This document shows, piece by piece, positions 7,672 through 16,337 of a stretch of DNA of 34,828 nucleotides. Each line of letters opens with the position of its first letter. Position 1 is the stretch's first letter. A program made the translations under genes and the position numbers. Source of the stretch: Acidimicrobiia bacterium (GTDB lineage: Bacteria; Actinomycetota; Acidimicrobiia; Spongiisociales; UBA5794). The notes under the pieces are model-generated. The model was not told the origin of the DNA. It saw only the letters and a list, made by a program, of their open reading frames with translations, and made no database searches. Location: contig JASJCF010000010.1 in assembly GCA_030066265.1 (NCBI GenBank), positions 1-34,828 on the forward strand, written 5' to 3'.

Positions 7672-9300
7672 TTGACAGCATTCTCCATCATCGTCGCCGT
7701 CGCCGAGGAGACCGAGCCGGTCGACTCCGCCGGCGGCCTCGGCATCGGCGCACTCGCCCTGCTCATCGCCGTGGCCCTGATCCTCGGGCTGATGGGCTGG
7801 CTGTTCGTCAACTCCCGTCGTTCCCGCGCCTCGTCGTCGGAGGCGGCGCCCCCCAACCAGTCGCCTCCCGCATCCGACGACGAGCTCGAGAACACGAAGC
7901 TGACCAAGATCCTCCGTGCGGCGCTCGTCGGGGCGGCACTCTTGGCGATCGCCCTTCCGTGGTACGCGGCCAACGAGCCCGACCGCCAGGCCGAGGCCGC
8001 AGTCGCCATCGAGGAGCTCGACATCGAAGAGGGAGGCCACTGGTTCTCCACGGAGGGCTTTGGTTGCGCCGATTGCCACGGACCTCTCGCCGGTGGCGGT
8101 GCCGCCGCGTACACCGAGGAGCGATCCGGCGTCGAGGTCTCATGGGATGCCCCGGCGCTCGACGACGTCACCTACCGGTATGACGATGAGGAGGTCGAGT
8201 ACTGGATCGTATTCGGTCGAGCCAATTCACCCATGCCGGCAAACGGTCTCGAAGGCGGAGGCGCCATGACCGTGCAGGAGGTCGACCAGACCATCGCGTG
8301 GATCCGGTCGGTGCAGGTCAGCCAGGCCGATGCCTTCGCCAGGGCCGTACCGGACGCGGAGGCCGCACTCGCCCGGATCGAAGGTGGCGAGCTCGCCACG
8401 GTCTCCCTGATCAACGTTCAGCAGGGCAAGATCGACGAGGTGAAGGCTGCGCCGGCCCAATTCGAGGTCGTCGGGGGCTTCCCCGAGGAAATCAAGGATC
8501 TGTTCCAGGCCGACGGGACCTGCACGGACGAGACCGCTGAGCTCATCGGAGCGACCTGTGGCCAGCCCGGTCCGGATAGTGACCGAGATGGTGTCAGCGA
8601 CCCTGTCGAGAAGGAGTTGACGGCCATCGCCGCAGTCTCCATGGAGACGATCAGGGTCCGTGTGTGTGCCACTGAGCCTTCCGAAGAAGGAGAGCCGCCG
8701 AATCCGGTGACCTGCACGTTCCAGCCGAACCCGCTCTACGACGTTCGGTTCGACCCGTTCATCGCCTTCACCAATGAGACGCCGGAAGGCCCCGTACCGG
8801 ATCTCGTCACGGCCGAGGAGCTCCTTGATCACCTCGAGACCGACGTACTTCTGTTGGGCGTGACCACCGAACGGCAGATCCAATTCCTCGGTGAGTTGGC
8901 GCCCGGTCTTCAGTTCCTCGAGCAGGCGCTCATCGATCAGCCGTGGCAGGTCGACTTCGATCAGGTGGCAGCGGACATGGGCGTGTCCCTGGATGACGCG
9001 AAGCTGGCCGTCGGGCTGTACAACTCGCAGTGTGCTCGATGCCATACCGGCGGATACAGCGCCGGCCCGGCCTTCGAGCAGGGAGCCGGATCCGGCGCCA
9101 TGGGCCCTGCGCTGTGGGAGGGACGCTCGGTCGTTCAGTTCCCGGACATCGAGGATCAGATCTCCTTCATCATCACGGGATCTCAGAATGCCGTGGGCTA
9201 CGGGGTCAACGGCATCGGACGCGGCTGGATGCCCGGATTCGGCAACGTCCTGTCAGCCGAGCAGATCGAACTGATCGTCAAGTACGAGAGGACGCTGTGA
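7672..9300 (+). CDS. Membrane-anchored diheme c-type cytochrome of the bc complex operon
   Basis: TTG start; two TMs; CADCH (8065-8079) and CARCH (9031-9045) heme motifs; internal 'DSDRDGVSDPVEKEL' calcium-binding-like motif. Confidence 0.9.
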   Translation: MTAFSIIVAVAEETEPVDSAGGLGIGALALLIAVALILGLMGWLFVNSRRSRASSSEAAPPNQSPPASDDELENTKLTKILRAALVGAALLAIALPWYAANEPDRQAEAAVAIEELDIEEGGHWFSTEGFGCADCHGPLAGGGAAAYTEERSGVEVSWDAPALDDVTYRYDDEEVEYWIVFGRANSPMPANGLEGGGAMTVQEVDQTIAWIRSVQVSQADAFARAVPDAEAALARIEGGELATVSLINVQQGKIDEVKAAPAQFEVVGGFPEEIKDLFQADGTCTDETAELIGATCGQPGPDSDRDGVSDPVEKELTAIAAVSMETIRVRVCATEPSEEGEPPNPVTCTFQPNPLYDVRFDPFIAFTNETPEGPVPDLVTAEELLDHLETDVLLLGVTTERQIQFLGELAPGLQFLEQALIDQPWQVDFDQVAADMGVSLDDAKLAVGLYNSQCARCHTGGYSAGPAFEQGAGSGAMGPALWEGRSVVQFPDIEDQISFIITGSQNAVGYGVNGIGRGWMPGFGNVLSAEQIELIVKYERTL

Positions 9301-9806
9301 TGAGCTCATCCCTCGCCCGTCGACTTCGCTCCGAGGAATCCGGCCTCTCCACCCTCGAGTGGATCGGCATCGTCGCCTTCGTGCTCGCGATCCTGGCGAT
9401 GATCCCGCCCATTCGGGAAGCCGCCATCGAAGCGACCGGCGTCGTGTTCAACCAGCGTGATCCCGACACCGGGGAGCTCTCGGACTTCTCGGTGGCGATG
9501 CGTGGATTCGGCATCGCGCTCGGATCCATCATCGTCTTCGTCGGGACGGGATTCTTCCTGCTCTACACCAACGTGGGCCGCCGCCTCGCCTTCCTCCTCA
9601 CCGGAGCCGCGGTCTTCGGCTGGCTGGTGATCAACGGCATCCTCTTCGTCGTCTACGCACCCCGGGGTATCCGGCCTGAGAACCTCGAAGGCCTCAATGC
9701 CTTCCAGATCCGCCTCCCCGCCGTGGCACTGACGCTCGGATCGCTCGTGCTGTTCGCCATGTTCATCGTCGCCCTGAATCGCTACGAGGCGGATACTGCT
9801 GAGTAG
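9300..9806 (+). CDS. Multi-TM protein with class III (Flp/Tad) prepilin-like N-terminus
   Basis: 'RSEESG-LSTLEWIGIVAFVLAILAMIPP' followed by three further hydrophobic segments; ATG overlaps the previous TGA (ATGA). Confidence 0.75.
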   Translation: MSSSLARRLRSEESGLSTLEWIGIVAFVLAILAMIPPIREAAIEATGVVFNQRDPDTGELSDFSVAMRGFGIALGSIIVFVGTGFFLLYTNVGRRLAFLLTGAAVFGWLVINGILFVVYAPRGIRPENLEGLNAFQIRLPAVALTLGSLVLFAMFIVALNRYEADTAE

Positions 9807-10320
9807 TTGTCAGTTGTCAGTCTTCAGTTAGCAGTTGGCAGTTGGCAGTTGGCAGTTTCGAGTCTCGAGTCCCGAGTTGGGCTATCAGCTGTCCGCTATC
9901 AGCCTGCCGTGCTCAGCTGAGAGCTGGGAGCAGAGGGCTGAGAGCAGTTGGCAGTTGGCAGTTTCGAGTCTCGAGTCTCGAGTCCCGAGTCTCGAGTTCT
10001 TGCTCAGTCGGAGCCTTGGGCCAAGGAGCCAAGGAGCTGAGGAGCCAAGGAGCTGAGGAGCTGAGGAGCTGAGGAGCTGAGAAGCTGAGGAGCGGTTGAC
10101 AGTTGTCAGTCTTCAGTTGCCAGTCTTCAGTTGGCAGTTTCGAGTCCCGAGTCTCGAGTCCCGAGTCTCGAGTCTCGAGTCTCGAGTTCTTGCCCAGTCG
10201 GAGCTGGCGTCATCTCTCCCTACGCAGAAGGCCTTGAGCCTTGAGGCTTAGGCCAAGGAGCTAAGGAGCTGAGGAGCAGAGAGCTGACGTCAGTTGTCAG
10301 TTGGCAGTCGTCTCGAGTTC
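9807..10320. repeat. Large heptanucleotide repeat array (AGTnnnn units) interleaved with 'ggagctga' 8-bp repeats
   Basis: agttgtc agttgtc agtcttc agttagc agttggc agttggc agttggc agtttcg agtctcg agtcccg agttggg; similar runs at 9947-10000 and 10088-10190; (ggagctga)n near 10030-10085. Confidence 0.88.
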
Positions 10321-10450
10321 TCCCCTTGTGGGGGAGATGCCCACCGGACCGGCAGGTCCGGCGGGCAGAGGGGGCAGTGCGGTTCGCTTCAGCTGGAGGT
10401 CTCAGGCGCCCCTCTCTGGCTTCCGCCATCTCTCCCCATGGGAGAGAGCG
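10318..10450. repeat. REP/REPIN-like palindromic element with three hairpins
   Basis: tctcccc-ttgtg-ggggaga (10319-10337); gcccaccggacc-ggca-ggtccggcgggc (10339-10366); tctctccc-cat-gggagaga (10429-10447). Confidence 0.5.
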
Positions 10451-10479
10451 CAGAAGGCCTCGAGCCTCGATCGCCTCGC

Positions 10480-10650
10480 TCAGGGGTTGTCGTCGGGGAA
10501 TTCCTCGGGTGGGATCTCCTCGTCGTACAGGGCGGTGGGCTTGCCCGAAACGGTCTCGTCGTAGTCCTCCCTGAACCACCGCTTCACGGCGGCGTAGATC
10601 AGGACGACAGCGATGATCACGATCACGGTCGTTACCAAGAATGCGGTCAT
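10480..10650 (-). CDS. Small single-TM protein (56 aa), below the ORF-track cutoff
   Basis: Reverse-strand translation: MTAFLVTTVIVIIAVVLIYAAVKRWFREDYDETVSGKPTALYDEEIPPEEFPDDNP*; TM followed by acidic tail. RBS not obvious. Confidence 0.55.
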   Translation of the reverse strand: MTAFLVTTVIVIIAVVLIYAAVKRWFREDYDETVSGKPTALYDEEIPPEEFPDDNP

Positions 10651-10720
10651 GCGGCCATCGTAGACACTTCACGGCTGGCTCGCCTGTACTGGCGATGCCG
10701 CCGATCGCACGGTGGGTGCG

Positions 10721-11341
10721 TCAGACGCGAGCCAGGTGATACGCGAGGATGCCCAACTCGGTCGACAGGTCGACACGGCGCACCGACACGTCCTCCGGCG
10801 TCTTGAGGACGACGGGTGCGAGGTTGAGGATGGACTTGACACCGGCGCCCATCAGCCGATCAGCCACGTCTTGGGCTGCCGACGGGGGGGTCGCGATGAT
10901 GCCGATGGAGATCTCGCGATCTTCGACGATCGCACCGAGGGCATCGAGTGGTTCGACGAACAGACCGTTCACCAACGTGCCGAGCTTGGCGTCGTCGACA
11001 TCCACGATGGCAGCGATCTCGAATCCCCAGTTCTCGAAGCCCCGGTAGTTGGTGATCGCCTCCCCCAGATTCCCAGCGCCGACGATCGCCACACGATGGA
11101 TACGGGTCATCCCGAGGACCTCCCGGATCTGGGCCATGAGGTCGTCGATGTCGTAGCCCACGCCGCGCGTTCCATGGCTCCCGAGGAAGCTCAGGTCCTT
11201 TCGCACCTGCGCAGCCGTGACGCCCGCCCCTTCGGCGATCTGATCCGACGAGCACTGGGTCGCAGTGGGAGCCATGTCGGAGAGACACCGAAGGTATCGA
11301 GGGAGTCTGGCCACTGTCGCAGAGGGAATCGTTCCCTTCAT
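10721..11341 (-). CDS. rex: Redox-sensing transcriptional repressor Rex
   Basis: 'ATVARLPRYLRCLSDMAP...TSDQIAEGAGVTAAQVRKDLSFLGSHGTRGVGYDIDDLMAQI' winged helix and 'VAIVGAGNLGEAITNYRGFENWGFEIAAIVD' Rossmann fold. Likely start ATG 11341; ORF extends to 11431. Confidence 0.95.
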   Translation of the reverse strand: MKGTIPSATVARLPRYLRCLSDMAPTATQCSSDQIAEGAGVTAAQVRKDLSFLGSHGTRGVGYDIDDLMAQIREVLGMTRIHRVAIVGAGNLGEAITNYRGFENWGFEIAAIVDVDDAKLGTLVNGLFVEPLDALGAIVEDREISIGIIATPPSAAQDVADRLMGAGVKSILNLAPVVLKTPEDVSVRRVDLSTELGILAYHLARV

Positions 11342-11429
11342 CGGCCGAACAATAGGAGCGCTGTGCGCGTCCGAATCGTCACGCCCCGGGATTACCGACT
11401 CCATTTCTGCCGCCGGTATCCTCTCGTGC

Positions 11430-11852
11430 ATGGAGCTCGCCGACTACTTGCCGATCGCGCTCATGGCGATCCTGGGAGTCGTGTTCGCCGTGGCTTCGAT
11501 CCTCCTCTCTCGAGCGCTGGCTCCGTCGAATCCGACACCGGAGAAGCTGGCCCCGTACGAATGCGGGATCGTTCCCCTCCAGGAGCCCGTTGAACGATTC
11601 CCCGTCAAGTTCTATCTGGTGGCGATGCTGTTCGTGATCTTCGACGTCGAGATCATCTTCTTGTTCATCTGGGCGGTGCGATACGAGCAGTTCGGGTGGG
11701 CCGGCGTTGCGGCCGTCGTGCTGTTCATGCTGATGCTCATCGAGACCCTCGCCTATGTGTGGAAGCGTGGTGCGCTCGACTGGAACGTGGCTCGCCGAGC
11801 CAGGTACCGCCGGATCGTGGCGCCCGAACCCGAGCTCGAGGAGGCAGCCTGA
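11430..11852 (+). CDS. nuoA: NADH-quinone oxidoreductase subunit A
   Basis: '[41 protein letters not shown]'. Confidence 0.96.
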   Translation: MELADYLPIALMAILGVVFAVASILLSRALAPSNPTPEKLAPYECGIVPLQEPVERFPVKFYLVAMLFVIFDVEIIFLFIWAVRYEQFGWAGVAAVVLFMLMLIETLAYVWKRGALDWNVARRARYRRIVAPEPELEEAA

Positions 11853-12337
11853 TGGCCGGAGTCTCGAAGGAGCCGGGATTCCTCGTCACCACCCTCGAGA
11901 AGGGGGTGAACTGGGCGAGGACCAACTCGATGTGGCCCGCCTCGTTCGGCCTCGCATGCTGTGCCATCGAGATGATGGGCACCGGCGCAGCCCACAACGA
12001 CCTCGCCAGGTTCGGCATGGAGGTCTTTCGCGCATCGCCCCGCCAGGCAGATCTGATGATCGTGGCCGGCCGGGTCAGCCAGAAGATGGCACCCGTGCTC
12101 CGGCAGGTGTACGACCAGATGGCGGAGCCCAAGTGGGTGATCTCGATGGGTGCGTGCGCCTCCTCGGGAGGGATGTTCAACAACTACGCCCTCGTGCAAG
12201 GTGTCGACCAGGTCGTGCCCGTGGACATGTATGTGCCTGGTTGCCCCCCGGGACCCCAGTCGCTCATGCACGGCATCTTGAGTCTGCAGCAGCAGATCAT
12301 GGACGGCGAGATTCGCCGCTCGACCGGAGTGCTGTGA
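11852..12337 (+). CDS. nuoB: NADH-quinone oxidoreductase subunit B
   Basis: '[11 protein letters not shown]', '[38 protein letters not shown]'. Confidence 0.97.
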   Translation: MAGVSKEPGFLVTTLEKGVNWARTNSMWPASFGLACCAIEMMGTGAAHNDLARFGMEVFRASPRQADLMIVAGRVSQKMAPVLRQVYDQMAEPKWVISMGACASSGGMFNNYALVQGVDQVVPVDMYVPGCPPGPQSLMHGILSLQQQIMDGEIRRSTGVL

Positions 12338-12338
12338 G

Positions 12339-12935
12339 ATGTCGGATCAGGTAGGAACACCGGATGCAGCCGACGGCCTGACCGAGGAATCCCTGGCCGA
12401 GGGCGACGCTGTGTCCGAGGGCGCTATGTCCGAACGTGCTCTCCCCGACAGCGAGCTCGTCGCCCAGCTCGTGTCGTCGTTCGAAGGCATCACGTACGAC
12501 ATCCGTTCGTACGCCTCGAGCGATGCCACCTACACCATGCTGTACGTTCCGGTTGCCGACTGGGTCGCCTTCGCCACGATGGCTCGCGACATCGGATTCG
12601 ACACGTTCATCGATCTCGCTGCCGTCGATCACTTCCGCGATGCTCCACGGTTCGAAGTGGCACTCAATCTGCTCTCCATGGACACGAACGAGCGGATCGT
12701 GGCCTCGACCAGGGTCCCGTACGACCACCCGGTCGTGCCGACGCTGACTGGCGTGTTCGCCGGAGCGAACTTCTACGAGCGCGAGGCATACGACTTGATC
12801 GGCATCGAATTCCCCGGCCATCCCGATCTCACCCGCATCCTGCTCCCGGATGACTGGGAGGGCCATCCCCTGCGCAAGGACTTCGCCGTCGGCGCCATCC
12901 CCGTCGAGTTCAAGGCCGGGAGCAGCGACCTGTGA
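12339..12935 (+). CDS. nuoC: NADH-quinone oxidoreductase subunit C
   Basis: 'YEREAYDLIGIEFPGHPDLTRILLPDDWEGHPLRKDF'. Confidence 0.95.
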   Translation: MSDQVGTPDAADGLTEESLAEGDAVSEGAMSERALPDSELVAQLVSSFEGITYDIRSYASSDATYTMLYVPVADWVAFATMARDIGFDTFIDLAAVDHFRDAPRFEVALNLLSMDTNERIVASTRVPYDHPVVPTLTGVFAGANFYEREAYDLIGIEFPGHPDLTRILLPDDWEGHPLRKDFAVGAIPVEFKAGSSDL

Positions 12936-14422
12936 CCGACGTCCACGACACGAGCGATATCGACGCAGGCGAGGACGTGCTCGAAGAGGACGCAGCCGAC
13001 GGTCGCGACCCGGAGAACGGTCAGGACGCGGAGAACGGTCAGGACCAGGCGAACGGCGAAGACACGGCCAGTGTCGAGACAGAGCGTCGTCACCTCCACG
13101 AGGTGTGGGTGTCGGGAACGGAGGAGCGCTTCCCCTTCTCGGCAGCCACCAACGAGGGGGCACAGGAGCTCCTGCCACGGGAAGAGGATCCGGCCCTCGC
13201 CATCCAGGCCGGTGTGGCCGTCGAAGACGACTACGTCACTGAGCCCGAGGTGTCCGACGAGGAGCGCCAGATCATCAACATGGGCCCGCAGCACCCCTCC
13301 ACGCACGGTGTGCTGAGGCTCCAGATGGAACTCGAGGGCGAGACCATCCGGCGTGTGAAGCCGATCGTCGGCTACCTGCACACCGGGATGGAGAAGACCG
13401 CCGAAGTGCTCAACTACGCCCAAGGCTCGACGAACGTCACGCGGATGGATTACCTCGCACCGTTCCACAACGAGCTTGTGTACTCCCTCACGGTCGAGCA
13501 GCTGCTCGGAATCGACGTACCGGAGCGCGCCAACGCCATCCGGGTGTTGATGACCGAGCTGAATCGGGTGTCGAGCCATCTGCTGTGGGCCGCCACGATG
13601 GGCATGGACATCGGTGCCCTCTCGATGATGATCTACGGGTGGCGGGAACGTGAGGTGTGTCTCGACTTCTTCGAGAAGACCACCGGCTTGCGCATGAACC
13701 ACAACTACATCCGGCCAGGAGGGGTCGCCGCCGATCTCCCGGATGGCTGGGAGGACGACGTCGACAACCTGATCGATGTCGTGAACGAGGGCGTGAGTGA
13801 ATACGAGGAGCTGCTCAACGAGAACCCCATCTTCCTCGACCGAACCATGGGGGTGGGCGTCATCACTCCCGAGGAGTGCAAGCAGTACGGTGTGACCGGC
13901 CCGATCGCCCGGGCGTCCGGGCTGGCATGGGACTTGCGCAAGGCGGCGCCGTACTCGGGCATCGACCAATACGAGTTCGATGTGCCGACGGGTCTCCACG
14001 GCGATGTGCACGACCGCTACCTGGTTCGGATCGCTGAGATCCGCGAGTCCCTCCGGATCGTCGCGCAGGTGAAGGAGTCCATGCCCCGGGGCGACTACCG
14101 GAACCCCGACCCGAAGGTGACGCCGCCTCCGCGCAAGCGCATCGACGAGTCGATGGAGGCGCTCATCCATCACTTCAAGCTGTTCACGGAAGGCATCGTG
14201 GTTCCACCCGGCACCGCCTATCAATCAGTCGAGGGGCCGCGAGGTGAGCTCGGCTGTTACCTCGTCTCCAAGGGCGGGGCTCGGCCGTGGAGGATGCACT
14301 GGCGAGCCCCTTCGTTCGCCGCCGTCCAGGCGCTTCCCGCCATGATGACCGACTCCCTCGTCGCCGATGTGGTCGCAGCCCTCGCGTCCGCGGATCCCGT
14401 GCTGGGGGATGTCGACCGATGA
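12932..14422 (+). CDS. nuoD: NADH-quinone oxidoreductase subunit D with acidic ~110-aa N-terminal extension
   Basis: 'NMGPQHPSTHGVLRL', 'PIVGYLHTGMEKTAE', C-terminal 'RMHWRAPSFAAVQALPAMM'; acidic/repetitive N-terminus 'DPENGQDAENGQDQANGED'. Confidence 0.96.
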   Translation: MTDVHDTSDIDAGEDVLEEDAADGRDPENGQDAENGQDQANGEDTASVETERRHLHEVWVSGTEERFPFSAATNEGAQELLPREEDPALAIQAGVAVEDDYVTEPEVSDEERQIINMGPQHPSTHGVLRLQMELEGETIRRVKPIVGYLHTGMEKTAEVLNYAQGSTNVTRMDYLAPFHNELVYSLTVEQLLGIDVPERANAIRVLMTELNRVSSHLLWAATMGMDIGALSMMIYGWREREVCLDFFEKTTGLRMNHNYIRPGGVAADLPDGWEDDVDNLIDVVNEGVSEYEELLNENPIFLDRTMGVGVITPEECKQYGVTGPIARASGLAWDLRKAAPYSGIDQYEFDVPTGLHGDVHDRYLVRIAEIRESLRIVAQVKESMPRGDYRNPDPKVTPPPRKRIDESMEALIHHFKLFTEGIVVPPGTAYQSVEGPRGELGCYLVSKGGARPWRMHWRAPSFAAVQALPAMMTDSLVADVVAALASADPVLGDVDR

Positions 14423-15048
14423 GCAACCCGATCTCGCATTGGAGCCCGGCGAATCAAGAGCGCGCCTCCCGACTCCTCGAGGCCTATCCGGACCGACGAT
14501 CGGCCCTGATGCCGTTGCTCTACGTGGCCAGCCTCGAGCACCGGTACGCCTCCGACGATGCGATGGAGGAAGTGGCCGAGCTCACGGGCATCACTGCCGC
14601 ACAGGTGCGATCGGTGGCGACCTTCTACACCATGTTCAAGCAGGCTCCGGTGGGCGAGTACCTGATCTCGGTGTGCACGTCGATCTCGTGTCACCTCCTC
14701 GGCGGCGAAGACGTGCTCGAGTCCGTCGAGGAGGCTGCTGGCGTCGAGCACGGTTCGACCGGTGAGGACGGACTGTTCTCGGTCGAACACGTCGAGTGCA
14801 TCGGGGCGTGCGGAGGGGCACCGGCCGTGCAGGTGAACTACGAACTCATCGAAGGCGTCATGCCGGATCGAGCAGGCGCCCTCGTGGGGTGGCTCCGAGA
14901 CACGAAGCCGGACGTGGTGCTCGCCGACGAGATGCAACAGCTCTTCGGTGGAGTCCGATCGTTCGATTGGGGCCCGACCGAGGCCGAAGGCGCCATTCGG
15001 CCCGTGCCGGCCTTCGCACCCTATGGATCGGCGAGGGAGGGCAGATGA
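14419..15048 (+). CDS. nuoE: NADH-quinone oxidoreductase subunit E
   Basis: 'VRSVATFYTMFKQAPVGEYLISVCTSISC...VEHVECIGACGGAPAVQVN'. Confidence 0.95.
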   Translation: MSNPISHWSPANQERASRLLEAYPDRRSALMPLLYVASLEHRYASDDAMEEVAELTGITAAQVRSVATFYTMFKQAPVGEYLISVCTSISCHLLGGEDVLESVEEAAGVEHGSTGEDGLFSVEHVECIGACGGAPAVQVNYELIEGVMPDRAGALVGWLRDTKPDVVLADEMQQLFGGVRSFDWGPTEAEGAIRPVPAFAPYGSAREGR

Positions 15049-16337
15049 CCACGAAGATCCTCACGGCGCGCATGGAGGCCCACCCCGAGGACAGCCACAC
15101 ACTCGCACGCTACGAATCCACGGGCGGGTACGACGCCCTGCGGAAGGCGTTGGCCGAGATGACACCGGAACAGATCGTCGATTCGGTGAAGGCATCCAAC
15201 ATGCGCGGTCGGGGCGGTGCCGGTTTCCCGATGGGTGTGAAGTGGGGCTTCCTCGCACCGGCCGAGCCCCGATACCTCGTGATCAACGCGGATGAATCCG
15301 AGCCTGGCACGTTCAAGGACCGACAGCTCCTCGAGCGCGATCCTCACCAACTCCTCGAGGGCATCCTCATCTCGAGCTACGCCCTCGGTGTGGATCAGGC
15401 CTATGTGTACATCCGGGGCGAGTACCCCAAACCTGCCCGTCGCCTCCAGCGGGCCATCGACGAGGCGTATGGGGCAGGCCTCCTGGGCGAGAACATCCTC
15501 GACTCGGGCTTCTCCCTCGACGTGTCGATCCACCTCGGTGGAGGCGCGTACATCTGCGGTGAGGAGACCGCTCTCCTCAACAGTCTCGAGGGTCGACGGG
15601 GCGAGCCGCGCTTGAAGCCGCCGTTCCCGGCCGTCGAAGGCCTCTATGCAAAGCCCACGATCGTCAACAACGTGGAGTCGATCTCGAACGTGCCGTGGAT
15701 GACCCTCAACGGTGGCGACAGCTATGCAGCGATCGGCCCCGAACGGTCGTCCGGCACGCGCCTCTTCAGCCTCTCGGGGCATGTGAAGAAGCCCGGCAAC
15801 TACGAGATCGTGATGGGCATCACCTGGGCCGAGCTCATCTACGAGCTGGGCGGGGGAATCCGCAACGACAATGCACTCAAGGCTTGGATTCCCGGCGGGG
15901 CATCCGCTCCGTGGCTCGTCCCCTCCGAGCACCTCGACACGCTGGTGACGATCGACGACGCGGCCGAGCAGGGCACGATGCTCGGTTCGGGTGCCATCGT
16001 CGTGATGGACGAGACGACGAACGTCGTTGCAGCTGCTCGCAACATCGTCAAGTTCTTCGCTCATGAGTCGTGTGGCCAGTGCACTCCGTGCCGCGAGGGA
16101 ACGTCGTGGCTCGACGACATCCTTCAACGGATCCTCGATGGTCAGGGGCGTCCCGAGGACATCGATCTCCTCCTCGACGTGTCCGACAACATCTCGCCGG
16201 GGCTCGCCTGGCCGCCGGCCATGACCACGATCTGCCCGCTCGGCCCCTCGGCGACGGCGCCCATCACGTCGATCATGCGCTGGTTCCGACCCGAAGTCGA
16301 AGCGATGATCCCCATGAGCGAGGTGGCGAGTGCCTGA
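15045..16337 (+). CDS. nuoF: NADH-quinone oxidoreductase subunit F
   Basis: 'MRGRGGAGFPMGVKWGF', 'GGGAYICGEETALLNSLEG', 'ESCGQCTPCREGTSWL'. Confidence 0.97.
   Translation: MTTKILTARMEAHPEDSHTLARYESTGGYDALRKALAEMTPEQIVDSVKASNMRGRGGAGFPMGVKWGFLAPAEPRYLVINADESEPGTFKDRQLLERDPHQLLEGILISSYALGVDQAYVYIRGEYPKPARRLQRAIDEAYGAGLLGENILDSGFSLDVSIHLGGGAYICGEETALLNSLEGRRGEPRLKPPFPAVEGLYAKPTIVNNVESISNVPWMTLNGGDSYAAIGPERSSGTRLFSLSGHVKKPGNYEIVMGITWAELIYELGGGIRNDNALKAWIPGGASAPWLVPSEHLDTLVTIDDAAEQGTMLGSGAIVVMDETTNVVAAARNIVKFFAHESCGQCTPCREGTSWLDDILQRILDGQGRPEDIDLLLDVSDNISPGLAWPPAMTTICPLGPSATAPITSIMRWFRPEVEAMIPMSEVASA

Noticed and set aside
9835-10072. Short ORFs (73-76 aa) in the repeat region
   Set aside because: Translations simply reflect the repeats (SSPELGYQL, EESRVPS), no independent coding evidence.
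9807-10320. CRISPR array
   Set aside because: Period is 7-8 bp with no 25-40 bp repeats or unique spacers.
11323-11337. Palindrome agggaa-tcg-ttccct as Rex operator
   Set aside because: Lies within the first rex codons and does not match the known Rex consensus TTGTGAANNNNTTCACAA.
12773-14224. Antisense ORF (483 aa) opposite nuoD
   Set aside because: Shadow ORF; H/R/V-rich with no recognisable domain, opposite a confident gene.
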